A stretch of DNA of 16,571 nucleotides. Origin: Candidatus Woesearchaeota archaeon (lineage in GTDB: Archaea; Nanobdellota; Nanobdellia; Woesearchaeales; 21-14-0-10-32-9). Every line of letters starts with the position of its first letter. Position 1 is the first letter of the stretch. The stretch covers positions 1 to 16,571 of the forward strand of contig PWLK01000063.1 of the NCBI GenBank assembly GCA_003560545.1, written 5' to 3'. The notes beneath the pieces are model-generated. The model saw nothing but the letters and a program-made list of their open reading frames with translations. It was not told the origin of the DNA and ran no database searches. Shown in pieces: positions 6,191 through 13,806 of the stretch. The translations under genes were made by a program, and so were the position numbers.

Positions 6191-6451
6191 ATGAGTGAAA
6201 AGAAAAAATACAAGATTGTATACGTGAAAAATGAATGCATAGGCGCCTTTGCCTGCATAGCAGCAGAGCCCGGTACATGGAAGGAATCCGTTGAAGGCGA
6301 CAAAGCAGACCTGATAGAAGGCGTGAATGAAGGCGACGAAGTATACGTTAAAGAAGTTGACGAATTAGACAACAACATGGAAGCAGCCCAGTCATGCCCT
6401 GTTAACTGCATACACATAATAGACCAGGAAACAGGTAAGAAAATAATATAA
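6191..6451 (+). CDS. Single-cluster ferredoxin, probably [3Fe-4S]
   Basis: 86 residues, highly acidic, cytosolic electron carrier. The cluster-binding residues are C16, C22 and C69, the last in the motif SCPVN, with a further C73. The usual CxxCxxC has Ala19 at the second position (CIGAFAC). This is the same substitution as in actinobacterial P450-partner ferredoxins with a C-x-G-A-x-x-C motif, which carry [3Fe-4S]. The insert between the cysteine groups (residues 30-60) is rich in Asp and Glu. The partner enzyme is unknown. The neighbours are a lipoprotein upstream and a D-hydroxyacid dehydrogenase downstream, neither an obvious ferredoxin enzyme. Family assignment is firm; cluster type is inferred from the missing cysteine. 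Confidence 0.9.
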   Translation: MSEKKKYKIVYVKNECIGAFACIAAEPGTWKESVEGDKADLIEGVNEGDEVYVKEVDELDNNMEAAQSCPVNCIHIIDQETGKKII

Positions 6452-6453
6452 AA
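6447..6453 (+). promoter_or_regulatory. Probable TATA box of the hydroxyacid dehydrogenase gene
   Basis: TATAAAA overlaps the ferredoxin stop codon. It lies about 40 nt before the TTG start at 6489, nearly the same distance as in the GAPDH gene (about 42 nt). An A7T6 run directly downstream (6452-6464) may end ferredoxin transcripts. Confidence 0.35.
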
Positions 6454-6476
6454 AAAATTTTTTCGCTTAAAAAAAA

Positions 6477-6483
6477 GGGGTGG
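6477..6483 (+). promoter_or_regulatory. Shine-Dalgarno element deciding a TTG start
   Basis: GGGGTGG lies 5 nt before TTG at 6489. A GTG inside it (6480) is in frame and could be mistaken for the start. The same geometry recurs at 9158-9171 and 14073-14085. Confidence 0.6.
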
Positions 6484-6488
6484 AATTT

Positions 6489-7496
6489 TTGAAGATAGTG
6501 TTTTTTGAGACAGAGCCATGGGAAAAAAAATACTTGGGAGAACGAATAATAGGCCATGAAACCGAGTTCTACGAAGAAAGCATTAACCACGTTGAATCAA
6601 AAACAATGTATGACGCGGACATAATAGGAATATTCATATCTTCTCACGTCACAAAAGACGTTCTTGACAAATTCCCAAACTTAAAGCTTGTAGCTTCGAT
6701 GAGCACTGGCTACGACCATATCGACATCGAGGAATGCAATAAGAGAGGCATAGTTGTCTGTAACGTCCCGGCATACGGGGATAACACGGTGGCAGAGCAC
6801 GCTTTTGGATTAATCCTAAACCTTGCAAGGAATATCCATAAAGCCTATATGCGTGCCACCCACGAAGAATTCTCATACAAAGGCCTTATGGGCATTGACT
6901 TGCAAGGAAAAACCCTTGGCGTCCTCGGCACAGGGAGGATAGGGCAGAACGTTATACGAATCGCAAAGGGCTTCGGGATGAACGTAATTGCTTTTGACGC
7001 TTACCAAAAGCAAGGCTTGGAAGAAGAGCTTGGATTCAGATACGCTTCCTTTAACGAGCTTTTAAGCTCTTCCGATATCATCTCTATACACATCCCGTTA
7101 ACCAAGGACACGTTTCACATGATAGACGGGGAGGCAATAAACAAGATGAAAGACGGGGTAATCCTGATAAACACGGCGAGAGGAGCCATAATAGACACAG
7201 AAGCGCTAGTTGATGGATTAGAGAATGGAAAGATAGGAAGTGCAGGCCTCGACGTATTGGAAGGAGAACTATTGATTAAGGATGAAAGAGAACTCGTGCA
7301 CGAAGTAAGCAGCCTTCCCCGCGCCCAACTAGAACTATTATTGCAGGATCACAAGCTTATGAAAATGCCTAACGTAGTCGTAACCCCTCACATAGGGTTT
7401 TACACGAAAGAAGCACTGCAGAGAATCCTCAATACAACTCTTAAAAACGTCTTCGACCTAATAGAGAAGCGTGGCTTTGAAAACAAGGTTTCCTAA
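6489..7496 (+). CDS. D-2-hydroxyacid dehydrogenase, D-lactate dehydrogenase-like
   Basis: 335 residues from the TTG start. This NAD-dependent enzyme interconverts a 2-keto acid and a D-2-hydroxy acid. Numbered from the TTG, the Rossmann motif GTGRIG is at 147-152 and an Asp at 170 follows the second strand, favouring NAD over NADP. The catalytic Arg231 is in NTARGAIID, the catalytic glutamate is in LDVLEGE (about 258), and His301 is in TPHIGFYT. STGYDHIDIEECNKRGI and VPAYGDNTVAEHAFG are typical of the D-lactate dehydrogenase branch, as is FYT after the His. If it reduces pyruvate, it would regenerate NAD in fermentation alongside the GAPDH and PEP synthase encoded nearby. Other 2-keto acids cannot be excluded. 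Confidence 0.9.
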   Translation: MKIVFFETEPWEKKYLGERIIGHETEFYEESINHVESKTMYDADIIGIFISSHVTKDVLDKFPNLKLVASMSTGYDHIDIEECNKRGIVVCNVPAYGDNTVAEHAFGLILNLARNIHKAYMRATHEEFSYKGLMGIDLQGKTLGVLGTGRIGQNVIRIAKGFGMNVIAFDAYQKQGLEEELGFRYASFNELLSSSDIISIHIPLTKDTFHMIDGEAINKMKDGVILINTARGAIIDTEALVDGLENGKIGSAGLDVLEGELLIKDERELVHEVSSLPRAQLELLLQDHKLMKMPNVVVTPHIGFYTKEALQRILNTTLKNVFDLIEKRGFENKVS

Positions 7497-7550
7497 AAAA
7501 AAATATTTGGCTTAAACCGGATTTCTTTCAGTTTTAGAGCCGAAGAGCTT

Positions 7551-7558
7551 TTTAATAA
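7551..7558 (+). promoter_or_regulatory. BRE/TATA promoter of the Lrp-like regulator
   Basis: CGAAGAG (7541-7547) followed by TTTAATAA is centred about 25 nt before the ATG at 7579, so the transcript is expected to be leaderless. Confidence 0.55.
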
Positions 7559-7578
7559 ACACTTCCTCATCTTTGATT

Positions 7579-7989
7579 ATGAAGAAACAACTTTTGCTAA
7601 GAGAACTCAGGAGTAACGCTCGCCACCCCATAACCAGTATTTCAAGAAAGGAAAAAATTCCTGTAACTACTCTTTACGCCGCCCTCAAAAACCTTGAAGG
7701 GAGCGTTATCAGGAAATACTCTTCCTTGCTCGGCCCTGCTTCAAAGCTTTCAAGAGAGCTGCTCTTGGTTGAAACCCGGAACGGCAGCCAAGAAATAAGA
7801 AATCTTCTCAGGGAAAGCCCTGCGGTCAACAACTTGTACAGGACGCAGAAAGGCTTCACAGCACAGGTTTTCACGAGGAACAGGAAAGAAAAAAAGAGGA
7901 TAAAAAAATTCCTTGAAGAGCACAACGCGGTTTTCTCGTTTCACGAACTAAAAGAGCCGTTGGCAGAGGAAATCTTTGTCCCGGAATAA
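7579..7989 (+). CDS. Lrp/AsnC-like winged-helix transcription regulator (short, divergent)
   Basis: 136 residues from the ATG at 7579; an in-frame TTG two codons earlier is rejected because the TATA box places the mRNA start at the ATG. Residues 1-45 match the Lrp-type helix-turn-helix pattern: LLLRELRSNARHPITSISR, then KIPVTTLYAALKNLE as recognition helix. Residues 60-136 have a strand-helix-strand-helix-strand layout (ELLLVETRN, SQEIRNLLRESPAVNNLYRT, FTAQVFTR, KKRIKKFLEEHN) that could be a degenerate Lrp effector domain. It lies between the dehydrogenase and the MscS channel, each with its own promoter, so its target cannot be deduced. Specific ligands are unknown. Confidence 0.65.
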   Translation: MKKQLLLRELRSNARHPITSISRKEKIPVTTLYAALKNLEGSVIRKYSSLLGPASKLSRELLLVETRNGSQEIRNLLRESPAVNNLYRTQKGFTAQVFTRNRKEKKRIKKFLEEHNAVFSFHELKEPLAEEIFVPE

Positions 7990-7995
7990 TAAACA

Positions 7996-8003
7996 TTTAT
8001 AAT
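7996..8003 (+). promoter_or_regulatory. TATA box of the MscS gene
   Basis: TTTATAAT is centred about 26 nt before the ATG at 8026, so this mRNA is also probably leaderless. It lies immediately after the stop codon of the regulator gene. Confidence 0.6.
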
Positions 8004-8025
8004 AAAAGCTTTACTCCCTATTCAC

Positions 8026-9093
8026 ATGAGCTTTTTGGAAACCACAATACTTGGAAACACGCTCCTTGACTACTTGTACGCTGTAGGAATACTTGCATTA
8101 GGAATCCTCGTAGGCTGGATCATATATTTCTTGTTCAAAAAAGTATTCCTTGTATGGACTACCAAGACAAAGACGAAGATAGATCACTTAATTGTTAAAT
8201 CTGTAAAGATGCCTGCAATACTCTTAGCTTTGTACATCGGTTTCAACATTGCTTACAGGTCACTCACATTCACACCAGACGTCACAGACATATTATCCCA
8301 TGTTGCATTCGTATTACTCGTACTAACCATTACATGGCTTGTGCGCAACCTCATCGTTACAGTGATACAAATATTCATGGAGAAGCGTGCTAACGGGAAG
8401 ACAAAGAAAAAATCTATGCTGGACCTCCACTTATTCCAGTTGATAAGGCTGGTTATTAACATATTCATATTCATTATAGCTTTCATATACATAATTGACA
8501 ACCTAGGATTTGAAATTACAACCCTGGTAGCCGGACTCGGCATAGGTGGCTTAGCCCTTGCATTAGCAGCCCAGGACACGTTGAAGAACTTGTTCGGAGG
8601 CATCACGCTTTACATGGACAAACCATTCCAAATAGGTGACCGGGTAAAGCTAGACGAAGAAAGAGACGGGTTTGTAAAGGAAATCGGGCTTAGAAGCACG
8701 AAGATTGAAACTTTCGCAGGAACCCAGATAATAATACCTAACAGCAAAGTCGCGGATTCAATCCTTGAAAATGTTTCCAGGGAGAAAAGCAGGCGTATCA
8801 ACATGACAATAGGCATAGAATACAATACAACGCCTGCAAAAACAAAGAAAGCCATGGAAATAATAAAACAAGTTGTGAAGGAAAACAAGGACACGGAGGA
8901 CAGATCACTTGTTTCTTTCACTGAGTTCGGCGCTTCCTCTTTGAACATCCTTGTTATCTACTGGATTAAGAACAAGGATAACATCCTAGGGGCGAGGAAT
9001 AGTATTAACATGGAGATAAAGAAAAGGTTTGAAAAGGCAAGCATAAGCTTTGCTTTTCCTTCAACCACTGTTTACCTTAAAAAAGGAAAGTAA
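8026..9093 (+). CDS. Small-conductance mechanosensitive channel (MscS family)
   Basis: 355 residues. A membrane channel that opens under membrane tension to release solutes during osmotic downshock. Hydrophobic spans lie near residues 15-37, 62-79, 88-117 and 138-158. The pore-lining helix follows at about 165-190, with the diagnostic Gly/Ala pattern GLGIGGLALALAAQDTLKNL. The cytoplasmic beta domain begins FQIGDRVKLDEERDGFVKEI and includes IIIPNSKVADSILENVSR. The C-terminal alpha-beta part ends near residue 350. With about five spans, it is larger than the three-span E. coli MscS. It ends in an A-rich then T-rich terminator. Confidence 0.95.
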   Translation: MSFLETTILGNTLLDYLYAVGILALGILVGWIIYFLFKKVFLVWTTKTKTKIDHLIVKSVKMPAILLALYIGFNIAYRSLTFTPDVTDILSHVAFVLLVLTITWLVRNLIVTVIQIFMEKRANGKTKKKSMLDLHLFQLIRLVINIFIFIIAFIYIIDNLGFEITTLVAGLGIGGLALALAAQDTLKNLFGGITLYMDKPFQIGDRVKLDEERDGFVKEIGLRSTKIETFAGTQIIIPNSKVADSILENVSREKSRRINMTIGIEYNTTPAKTKKAMEIIKQVVKENKDTEDRSLVSFTEFGASSLNILVIYWIKNKDNILGARNSINMEIKKRFEKASISFAFPSTTVYLKKGK

Positions 9094-9110
9094 AAACTTT
9101 TTTTTCTTTT
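9094..9110 (+). terminator. Oligo-T terminator after MscS
   Basis: AAAACTTTTTTTTCTTTT follows the MscS stop codon directly. T-runs of this kind terminate archaeal RNA polymerase without needing a hairpin. Confidence 0.5.
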
Positions 9111-9119
9111 CAATAAGAC

Positions 9120-9127
9120 TTATATAT
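9120..9127 (+). promoter_or_regulatory. TATA box of the HPF-like gene
   Basis: TTATATAT predicts a start near 9148 and a leader of about 22 nt carrying the SD element. A second TATATAA at 9141-9147 would give a leaderless mRNA, and is less likely because a strong SD is present. Confidence 0.45.
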
Positions 9128-9157
9128 CCGAAGTTACGGGTATATAATTAGTGCTTA

Positions 9158-9165
9158 GGGGGTGG
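9158..9165 (+). promoter_or_regulatory. Shine-Dalgarno element of the HPF-like gene
   Basis: GGGGGTGG ends 5 nt before the ATG at 9171. The GTG inside it, at 9162, is in frame but is part of the ribosome-binding site rather than a start. Confidence 0.6.
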
Positions 9166-9170
9166 TTTGT

Positions 9171-9566
9171 ATGAGAGGTGAATTATACGATGTAGACGAG
9201 GTGCCGTCTATAGATTTAAAGGTCAGACACCAGGATTCTTTGACGTCATTTACGGCTAGCAAGCTTAACAACGAATTAGACTCGTTCAGGCAACGGCATG
9301 GGGAGAAGTTCAGAAATGCTTACATGGGCTTAGACTTGAAGAAGACAGGCATCAAGGTGCGAGGCGTTGAAGAGTATTCCTGCAAGATAAACATGGTTAC
9401 GGATAAGGGCAACTTCCACGCAACGAGCAAAGGAATAGGAGTGATTAAGGCAGTGCACGACGCCCTTAAAGGCCTGGAAACACAGATAGAACGGAAGATA
9501 GCTAAGTTCTACGAGCGTGTTTCTGCAAGGGAAGATTATCCTCACAACATATTAGAGGAGAACTAG
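9171..9566 (+). CDS. HPF/RaiA-like ribosome hibernation factor
   Basis: 131 residues. The pattern of the HPF/RaiA (sigma-54 modulation) family is visible. There is a first strand (SIDLKVRHQ), a helix (FTASKLNNELDSFRQRHGEKF), then strands (YMGLDLKKTG, YSCKINMVTDKGNFHATSKG). A second helix, IKAVHDALKGLETQIERK, follows in the position where bacterial HPF has AIDKAIDKLERQL. Such proteins bind the 30S decoding region and inactivate ribosomes in slow growth. Archaeal versions are less well characterised, so function is inferred from the fold pattern. There is no long C-terminal dimerisation domain. Its stop codon overlaps that of the convergent PHP gene by 4 nt (CTAG). Confidence 0.6.
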   Translation: MRGELYDVDEVPSIDLKVRHQDSLTSFTASKLNNELDSFRQRHGEKFRNAYMGLDLKKTGIKVRGVEEYSCKINMVTDKGNFHATSKGIGVIKAVHDALKGLETQIERKIAKFYERVSAREDYPHNILEEN

Positions 9567-10537
9567 TTTTTTTCTATTCTTAATTTTTTCTTAATATCCT
9601 CTACGAGCCTGCCCTGGGATTCAAGGTGTTTGTTGATAAACCTGCCTGACCTTGACGCTGCTTTCTTAAAAGCCATTCGCAAGGCTCCATCAACGAAAGG
9701 CAGTTTTCTGAACCTGGTTGTAGAGAAGAAATTAATGGTTTTATCAAGCCTCTCGTTTATGCCAGTCCTGTAGTCCTTTGCAGGGTCTTTCTCAGGGTTG
9801 AAGAAATGATCTATTCTCTGCATTATTTCCCTCAGCATTAAGTTCTTATTCATATCCCTGGGGACGATGTACGATTTTCTTCTTTTTACATTGTTAAAGA
9901 ACTCTTTGAAAGTATCTCCCTGGCTCAGAGTATGAGTAGTCCCCATGGAACCTATGTGAGTGTCTGTGTTAGCAATAATTCCTTTTCCTTTCTCCTTTGC
10001 AGCCCATAATACTAATTCGTTAACAGGCTTAATCATCGTCGTATTGTATTCTAGCACCGGGAATTTCTCAGCCAGTTTCAACATTTTGTGAGGGTTAAAA
10101 GATTCGTCATCTTTGAACCAGAAGGGGTGGTTATAAACGTACTGCAAATTATTCTTCTTTACCTTACCAATTATTTTATAGATGTTCTTTTCGTCCTCAG
10201 CCATAGCTTTTAGCTCTCTGAAAAGCTCTTTATCCAACCCGTAAATATTCATATGAACTGTGTGACCCACCCTTTTTTCATCCAAGACTTCAAGCTCCAC
10301 GCCGCTTACCAAGCCTTTCCCATTTACCTCGTCGTAAGCATCCATGTTATCATGGTCTGTGAAAGAAACAAAGTCAAGCTTCCTCCTGGCTTTCCTCAAA
10401 AGGCTCTTAGGACTCATAGACGGGACTCTTAATACGTCATAAGAATTCCAGGTGTGGACGTGCAAGTCAGCTTTCTTCCAGCCTTCCCTGCGAAGAGTCC
10501 TTGCCTCCCTTTGTTTTAAGACGACAGAGCTTTTCAT
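9563..10537 (-). CDS. PHP-domain metal-dependent phosphoesterase
   Basis: 324 residues. The PHP metal-binding residues appear in order: H26 and H28 (DLHVHT), D61-H62-D63 (TDHD), E81 (GVELEV), H137 (YNHPFW), then D192 and H194 (ANTDTHIGSMGTTHT). This makes a hydrolytic metallo-phosphoesterase likely; the substrate (nucleotide, histidinol phosphate or other phosphomonoester) cannot be read from the sequence. Residues 230-324 form a basic, helical C-terminal extension not typical of stand-alone PHP proteins. A TATA box lies about 26 nt before the ATG at 10537. The gene is divergent from pcm and converges on the HPF-like gene. Confidence 0.85.
   Translation of the reverse strand: MKSSVVLKQREARTLRREGWKKADLHVHTWNSYDVLRVPSMSPKSLLRKARRKLDFVSFTDHDNMDAYDEVNGKGLVSGVELEVLDEKRVGHTVHMNIYGLDKELFRELKAMAEDEKNIYKIIGKVKKNNLQYVYNHPFWFKDDESFNPHKMLKLAEKFPVLEYNTTMIKPVNELVLWAAKEKGKGIIANTDTHIGSMGTTHTLSQGDTFKEFFNNVKRRKSYIVPRDMNKNLMLREIMQRIDHFFNPEKDPAKDYRTGINERLDKTINFFSTTRFRKLPFVDGALRMAFKKAASRSGRFINKHLESQGRLVEDIKKKLRIEKN
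9567..9573 (+). terminator. Oligo-T terminator of the HPF-like gene
   Basis: Seven T follow the TAG stop directly, and more T-rich sequence continues to 9592. It lies inside the Lys-rich 3' end of the opposing PHP gene, so one stretch serves both as coding sequence and as terminator. Confidence 0.4.
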
Positions 10538-10558
10538 GCTTCAACAGTAGGATTCCTG

Positions 10559-10566
10559 TATTTAAA
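10559..10566 (-). promoter_or_regulatory. TATA box of the PHP gene
   Basis: The minus strand reads TTTAAATA, centred about 26 nt before the ATG at 10537, predicting a leaderless transcript. It shares a 99-bp divergent promoter region with pcm. Confidence 0.6.
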
Positions 10567-10605
10567 ATATTTTGTATAACTTCAAGCTTCGTTGTTCCTC
10601 GCAAG

Positions 10606-10614
10606 TTTTTTAAA
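10606..10614 (+). promoter_or_regulatory. TATA-like box of pcm
   Basis: TTTTTTAAA is centred about 26 nt before the ATG at 10637, consistent with a leaderless mRNA. About 40 bp separate it from the divergent PHP promoter. Confidence 0.5.
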
Positions 10615-10636
10615 CTCGTAAAAACATAGTGTTACC

Positions 10637-11275
10637 ATGTTCGAATCTGAAAGGAAGCAAATGGTTGAATTCCAATTGAAGCGCAGAGGAATCTCTGATG
10701 AAAAAGTCCTGAACGCGATGTACGAAGTCCCAAGGCACGTATTCCTGCCTGAAACCACTAGAAGCATGGCTTACGGGGACTTCGCAGTGCCTATTACGAA
10801 TAACCAGACTATAAGCCAGCCGTACATCGTAGCGAGAATGCTTGAACTCTTAGAGCTTGACAAATCCGATAAAGCCCTTGAAATAGGAAGTGGTTCAGGG
10901 TACGTTTTAGCATTGCTTTCAAGGCTTGCAGGGAAAGCCATTGGCATAGAAAGAATACCTGAACTCGCAGAGAAATCAAAGAAAGCGCTGAGAGAAGCAA
11001 AAGCAAGCAATGTAATCGTACTACAAGAAGATGGCTCGGAAGGAAAAATCCAGTACGCTCCTTATAGTAAGATACTTGTAAGCGCCGCCTTACCAGAAGT
11101 GCCAAAGAAATTATTGGACCAGCTCAAAACCAACGGCGTACTTGTCGCCCCGGTTGGCTCGAGGATGGAACAGAAACTCGTAAAAATAGTAAAAAACCCT
11201 TCGGGGTTCAAAGAAACTTATCATGGGGGCTGCGCGTTCGTTCCGTTAATAGGAAAAGGCGGCTTCGACTTGTAG
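10637..11275 (+). CDS. pcm: Protein-L-isoaspartate O-methyltransferase
   Basis: 212 residues. It uses S-adenosylmethionine to methylate isoaspartyl residues in aged proteins, the first step in their repair. The family signature is clear: VPRHVFLPE near 31-39, YGDFAVPITNNQTISQPYIV at about 46-65, and the SAM-binding motif I LEIGSGSGY at 81-89. GVLVAPVGS follows near 146 and the C-terminus is CAFVPLIGKGGF. Its length matches the usual 205-220. It stands alone transcriptionally: it has its own promoter, and its stop is only 5 nt before the TATA box of the PEP synthase gene. Confidence 0.96.
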   Translation: MFESERKQMVEFQLKRRGISDEKVLNAMYEVPRHVFLPETTRSMAYGDFAVPITNNQTISQPYIVARMLELLELDKSDKALEIGSGSGYVLALLSRLAGKAIGIERIPELAEKSKKALREAKASNVIVLQEDGSEGKIQYAPYSKILVSAALPEVPKKLLDQLKTNGVLVAPVGSRMEQKLVKIVKNPSGFKETYHGGCAFVPLIGKGGFDL

Positions 11276-11280
11276 AAACA

Positions 11281-11288
11281 TTTAAATA
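11281..11288 (+). promoter_or_regulatory. TATA box of ppsA
   Basis: TTTAAATA begins 6 nt after the pcm stop codon. It predicts a transcription start near 11310 and a leader of about 43 nt, which carries a palindrome and a Shine-Dalgarno element. Confidence 0.6.
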
Positions 11289-11311
11289 CTATGCTCTAAG
11301 GTCTTTAAGCA

Positions 11312-11326
11312 TAACAATTATTGTTA
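11312..11326 (+). repeat. 15-bp inverted repeat at the ppsA start site, possible operator
   Basis: TAACAAT-T-ATTGTTA has perfect 7-bp arms and a 1-nt spacer. It lies at or just downstream of the predicted start site, a typical position for an archaeal repressor. Which regulator might bind is not visible. Confidence 0.45.
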
Positions 11327-11352
11327 ACTTAAAAAAAAGAGGTGGGTGTAAA

Positions 11353-13758
11353 TTGGATAAACAGAACGCTTTAGTATTATGGTTTGATCAGCTCGGCATT
11401 GAAGACGTGCCAATAGTAGGAGGTAAGAACGCAAGCCTCGGAGAAATGTACCGCTTACTAACCGCTAAAGGCGTTAACATACCCAACGGCTTCGCATTAA
11501 CCGCGCACGCATACAGATTCTTCTTGGAGAAAGCAGGGCTTGTAGACAGGATAAGGGATACTTTGAAAGACCTTAACACTCACGACATAAAAAACCTTTA
11601 CGAGAGAGGACACAAGGTCAGGGAGATGATCCGTGGAGCGGAATTCCCTCAAGAACTAAAAGACGCGATAATAGAAGGATACAAGAATCTATGCAATCAA
11701 TACGGCGATGATGTTGATGTAGCCGTAAGAAGCAGCGCTACAGCGGAGGACTTGCCAGATGCCAGCTTTGCCGGCCAACAAGAAACATACCTGAACATAA
11801 AAGGAGAATCCATGCTTTTAGAAGCCTGCAAGAAATGCTTTGCATCTCTCTTTACGAACAGAGCGATTAGTTACAGGGAAGACAAAGGATTCGACCATTT
11901 CAACATAGCCTTGAGTGTCGGAGTCCAGAAAATGGTTCGCTCTGACCTGGCAAGCTCAGGGGTAATGTTCAGCATAGACACAGAAACAGGCTTTAAGGAT
12001 GCTATATTCGTAACAGGCGCGTACGGCTTAGGCGAAAACGTCGTCCAAGGAGCAGTAAACCCTGACGAATATTATGTGTACAAGCAAACACTGAAACAAG
12101 GCTTTAAGCCAATCATTTACAGGAAGATAGGCTCCAAGGAAATAAAAATGATTTACGACCTGCACGGGAGCAAGCCAGTGAAAAACATTCCTGTGCCCAA
12201 GCCTGACAGGGATAAATTCTGCGTTTCAGATGAAGAAGTAATAAAACTAGCGCAGTGGGCTGCAATCATAGAAGATCATTACTCAGAGAAAGCAGGGCAT
12301 TTCAAGCCCATGGACATAGAATGGGCTAAAGACGGGGAAACAGGAGAACTATTCATAGTACAGGCCCGCCCGGAAACAGTCCAGAGCGCTAAAGACATGA
12401 CCAAAATCAGAAAGTATATTTTGAAAGAAAAAGGAGAAACCCTGGTAACAGGGAGAAGCGTAGGAGAGAAGATCGGCCAGGGCAAAGCCAACGTCATTAA
12501 GAGCGTGAAGGACATAGGCCAGTTCAAAAAAGGAGAAGTCCTCGTGACAGATATGACGGATCCGGATTGGGAGCCAATCATGAAAATCGCTTCTGCTATC
12601 GTTACAAACAGAGGTGGAAGGACTTGCCACGCAGCAATCATAAGCCGAGAGCTCGGAATTCCTTGCCTCGTAGGATGCGGGCATGCCACTGAAGACATAA
12701 AAAGCGGTGAAGACGTAACCGTGGACTGCTCCCAAGGGGATGACGGGTATGTTTACAAAGGACTCCTACGCTTCGACGTTGATGAGCACGACGTAGGAAA
12801 CCTTGAAAGGCCTAAAGCTAAGATAATGATGAACGTAGGCAACCCGAATCAGGCGTTCGAGTTAAGCTTTACTCCTAACGACGGCGTCGGCCTTGCAAGG
12901 GAAGAGTTTATTATTAACGAAAGCATTATTGCGCACCCGTTGGCGTTGCTTAACTACGACGAACTAGAGCCTTCTGTTAAGAAAAAAATTGATGAGATCA
13001 CAAAAGGCTACGAGAGCAAACCACAGTACTTCGTTGATAAGCTAGCTGAAGGAATAGGGATGATCGCCGCGGCTTTCTACCCGAAGCCTGTAATAGTAAG
13101 GCTGTCTGATTTTAAGAGTAACGAGTACGCCAACCTATTAGGAGGAGAAAAGTTTGAGCCAAAAGAAGAAAACCCTATGATTGGCTGGAGGGGTGCTTCT
13201 CGTTATTATGATCCGAAGTACAGGCCTGCGTTTGACATTGAATGCCAGGCCTTGAAGAAAGCCAGGGATGTTTTTGGCTTGAAGAACATTGAATTAATGG
13301 TTCCTATCTGCCGCACGGTTGAAGAAGGAAGGAAAGTCATAGGTGTTATGAAAGAAAACGGGTTAGTGCAAGGCCAGGACGGCTTAAAAGTTCACGCGAT
13401 GTGCGAGATTCCAAGCAACGTAATACTGGCTGAGGAGTTCCTTGATGTCTTTGACGGATTCAGCATTGGGAGCAATGACTTGACTCAGATGACCCTGGGA
13501 GTGGACAGGGACTCCGAATTAGTAAGCCATGTTTATGATGAGCGCAACGAGGCTGTTAAAAAGCTTGTCCGGCAAGTCATAGAGGTTGCGAACAGGAAAG
13601 GCAAGTACATAGGTATCTGCGGGCAGGCTCCTTCGGATTACCCTGAGTTCGCTGAATTCTTAATCGAAGCAGGCATTCATAGCATGAGCCTGAACCCTGA
13701 CACGGTGATTAAGACAACCATGGCTATAAAGAAAAAAGAGGACGAACTCGGAAAATAA
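11353..13758 (+). CDS. ppsA: Phosphoenolpyruvate synthase
   Basis: 801 residues, starting at TTG with GAGGTGG 7 nt upstream. It converts pyruvate and ATP to PEP, AMP and phosphate, or runs in reverse. The N-terminal ATP-grasp domain spans about 1-350, including VGGKNASLGEMYR, VAVRSSATAEDLPDASFAGQ and IVQARPETV. The phosphohistidine domain at about 385-470 has H426 in GGRTCHAAIISRELGIPCLV. The C-terminal TIM-barrel domain (about 490-795) contains IGSNDLTQMTLGVDRD and the catalytic C756 in GICGQAPSDYPEFAEFL. All key residues are intact. It is followed by a T8 terminator. A role in gluconeogenesis or in glycolysis fits the nearby gap gene; the direction in vivo is not decided by sequence. Confidence 0.96.
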   Translation: MDKQNALVLWFDQLGIEDVPIVGGKNASLGEMYRLLTAKGVNIPNGFALTAHAYRFFLEKAGLVDRIRDTLKDLNTHDIKNLYERGHKVREMIRGAEFPQELKDAIIEGYKNLCNQYGDDVDVAVRSSATAEDLPDASFAGQQETYLNIKGESMLLEACKKCFASLFTNRAISYREDKGFDHFNIALSVGVQKMVRSDLASSGVMFSIDTETGFKDAIFVTGAYGLGENVVQGAVNPDEYYVYKQTLKQGFKPIIYRKIGSKEIKMIYDLHGSKPVKNIPVPKPDRDKFCVSDEEVIKLAQWAAIIEDHYSEKAGHFKPMDIEWAKDGETGELFIVQARPETVQSAKDMTKIRKYILKEKGETLVTGRSVGEKIGQGKANVIKSVKDIGQFKKGEVLVTDMTDPDWEPIMKIASAIVTNRGGRTCHAAIISRELGIPCLVGCGHATEDIKSGEDVTVDCSQGDDGYVYKGLLRFDVDEHDVGNLERPKAKIMMNVGNPNQAFELSFTPNDGVGLAREEFIINESIIAHPLALLNYDELEPSVKKKIDEITKGYESKPQYFVDKLAEGIGMIAAAFYPKPVIVRLSDFKSNEYANLLGGEKFEPKEENPMIGWRGASRYYDPKYRPAFDIECQALKKARDVFGLKNIELMVPICRTVEEGRKVIGVMKENGLVQGQDGLKVHAMCEIPSNVILAEEFLDVFDGFSIGSNDLTQMTLGVDRDSELVSHVYDERNEAVKKLVRQVIEVANRKGKYIGICGQAPSDYPEFAEFLIEAGIHSMSLNPDTVIKTTMAIKKKEDELGK

Positions 13759-13767
13759 CTTTTTTTT
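13759..13767 (+). terminator. Oligo-T terminator of ppsA
   Basis: CTTTTTTTT begins directly after the stop codon and has the same A-C-T-run signature as the MscS and GAPDH ends. Confidence 0.5.
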
Positions 13768-13774
13768 CACAATT

Positions 13775-13782
13775 TTTATATA
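13775..13782 (+). promoter_or_regulatory. TATA box of the 73-residue gene
   Basis: TTTATATA is centred about 28 nt before the ATG at 13807. It is the best TATA match in the window and predicts a leaderless mRNA. Confidence 0.6.
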
Positions 13783-13806
13783 TTACTTATTCCAGTTATC
13801 TTATTA

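Noticed and set aside
12279..12735. Long open frames on the minus strand inside ppsA
   Set aside because: They are shadows of the PEP synthase coding sequence, with no promoter, SD or recognisable protein features.
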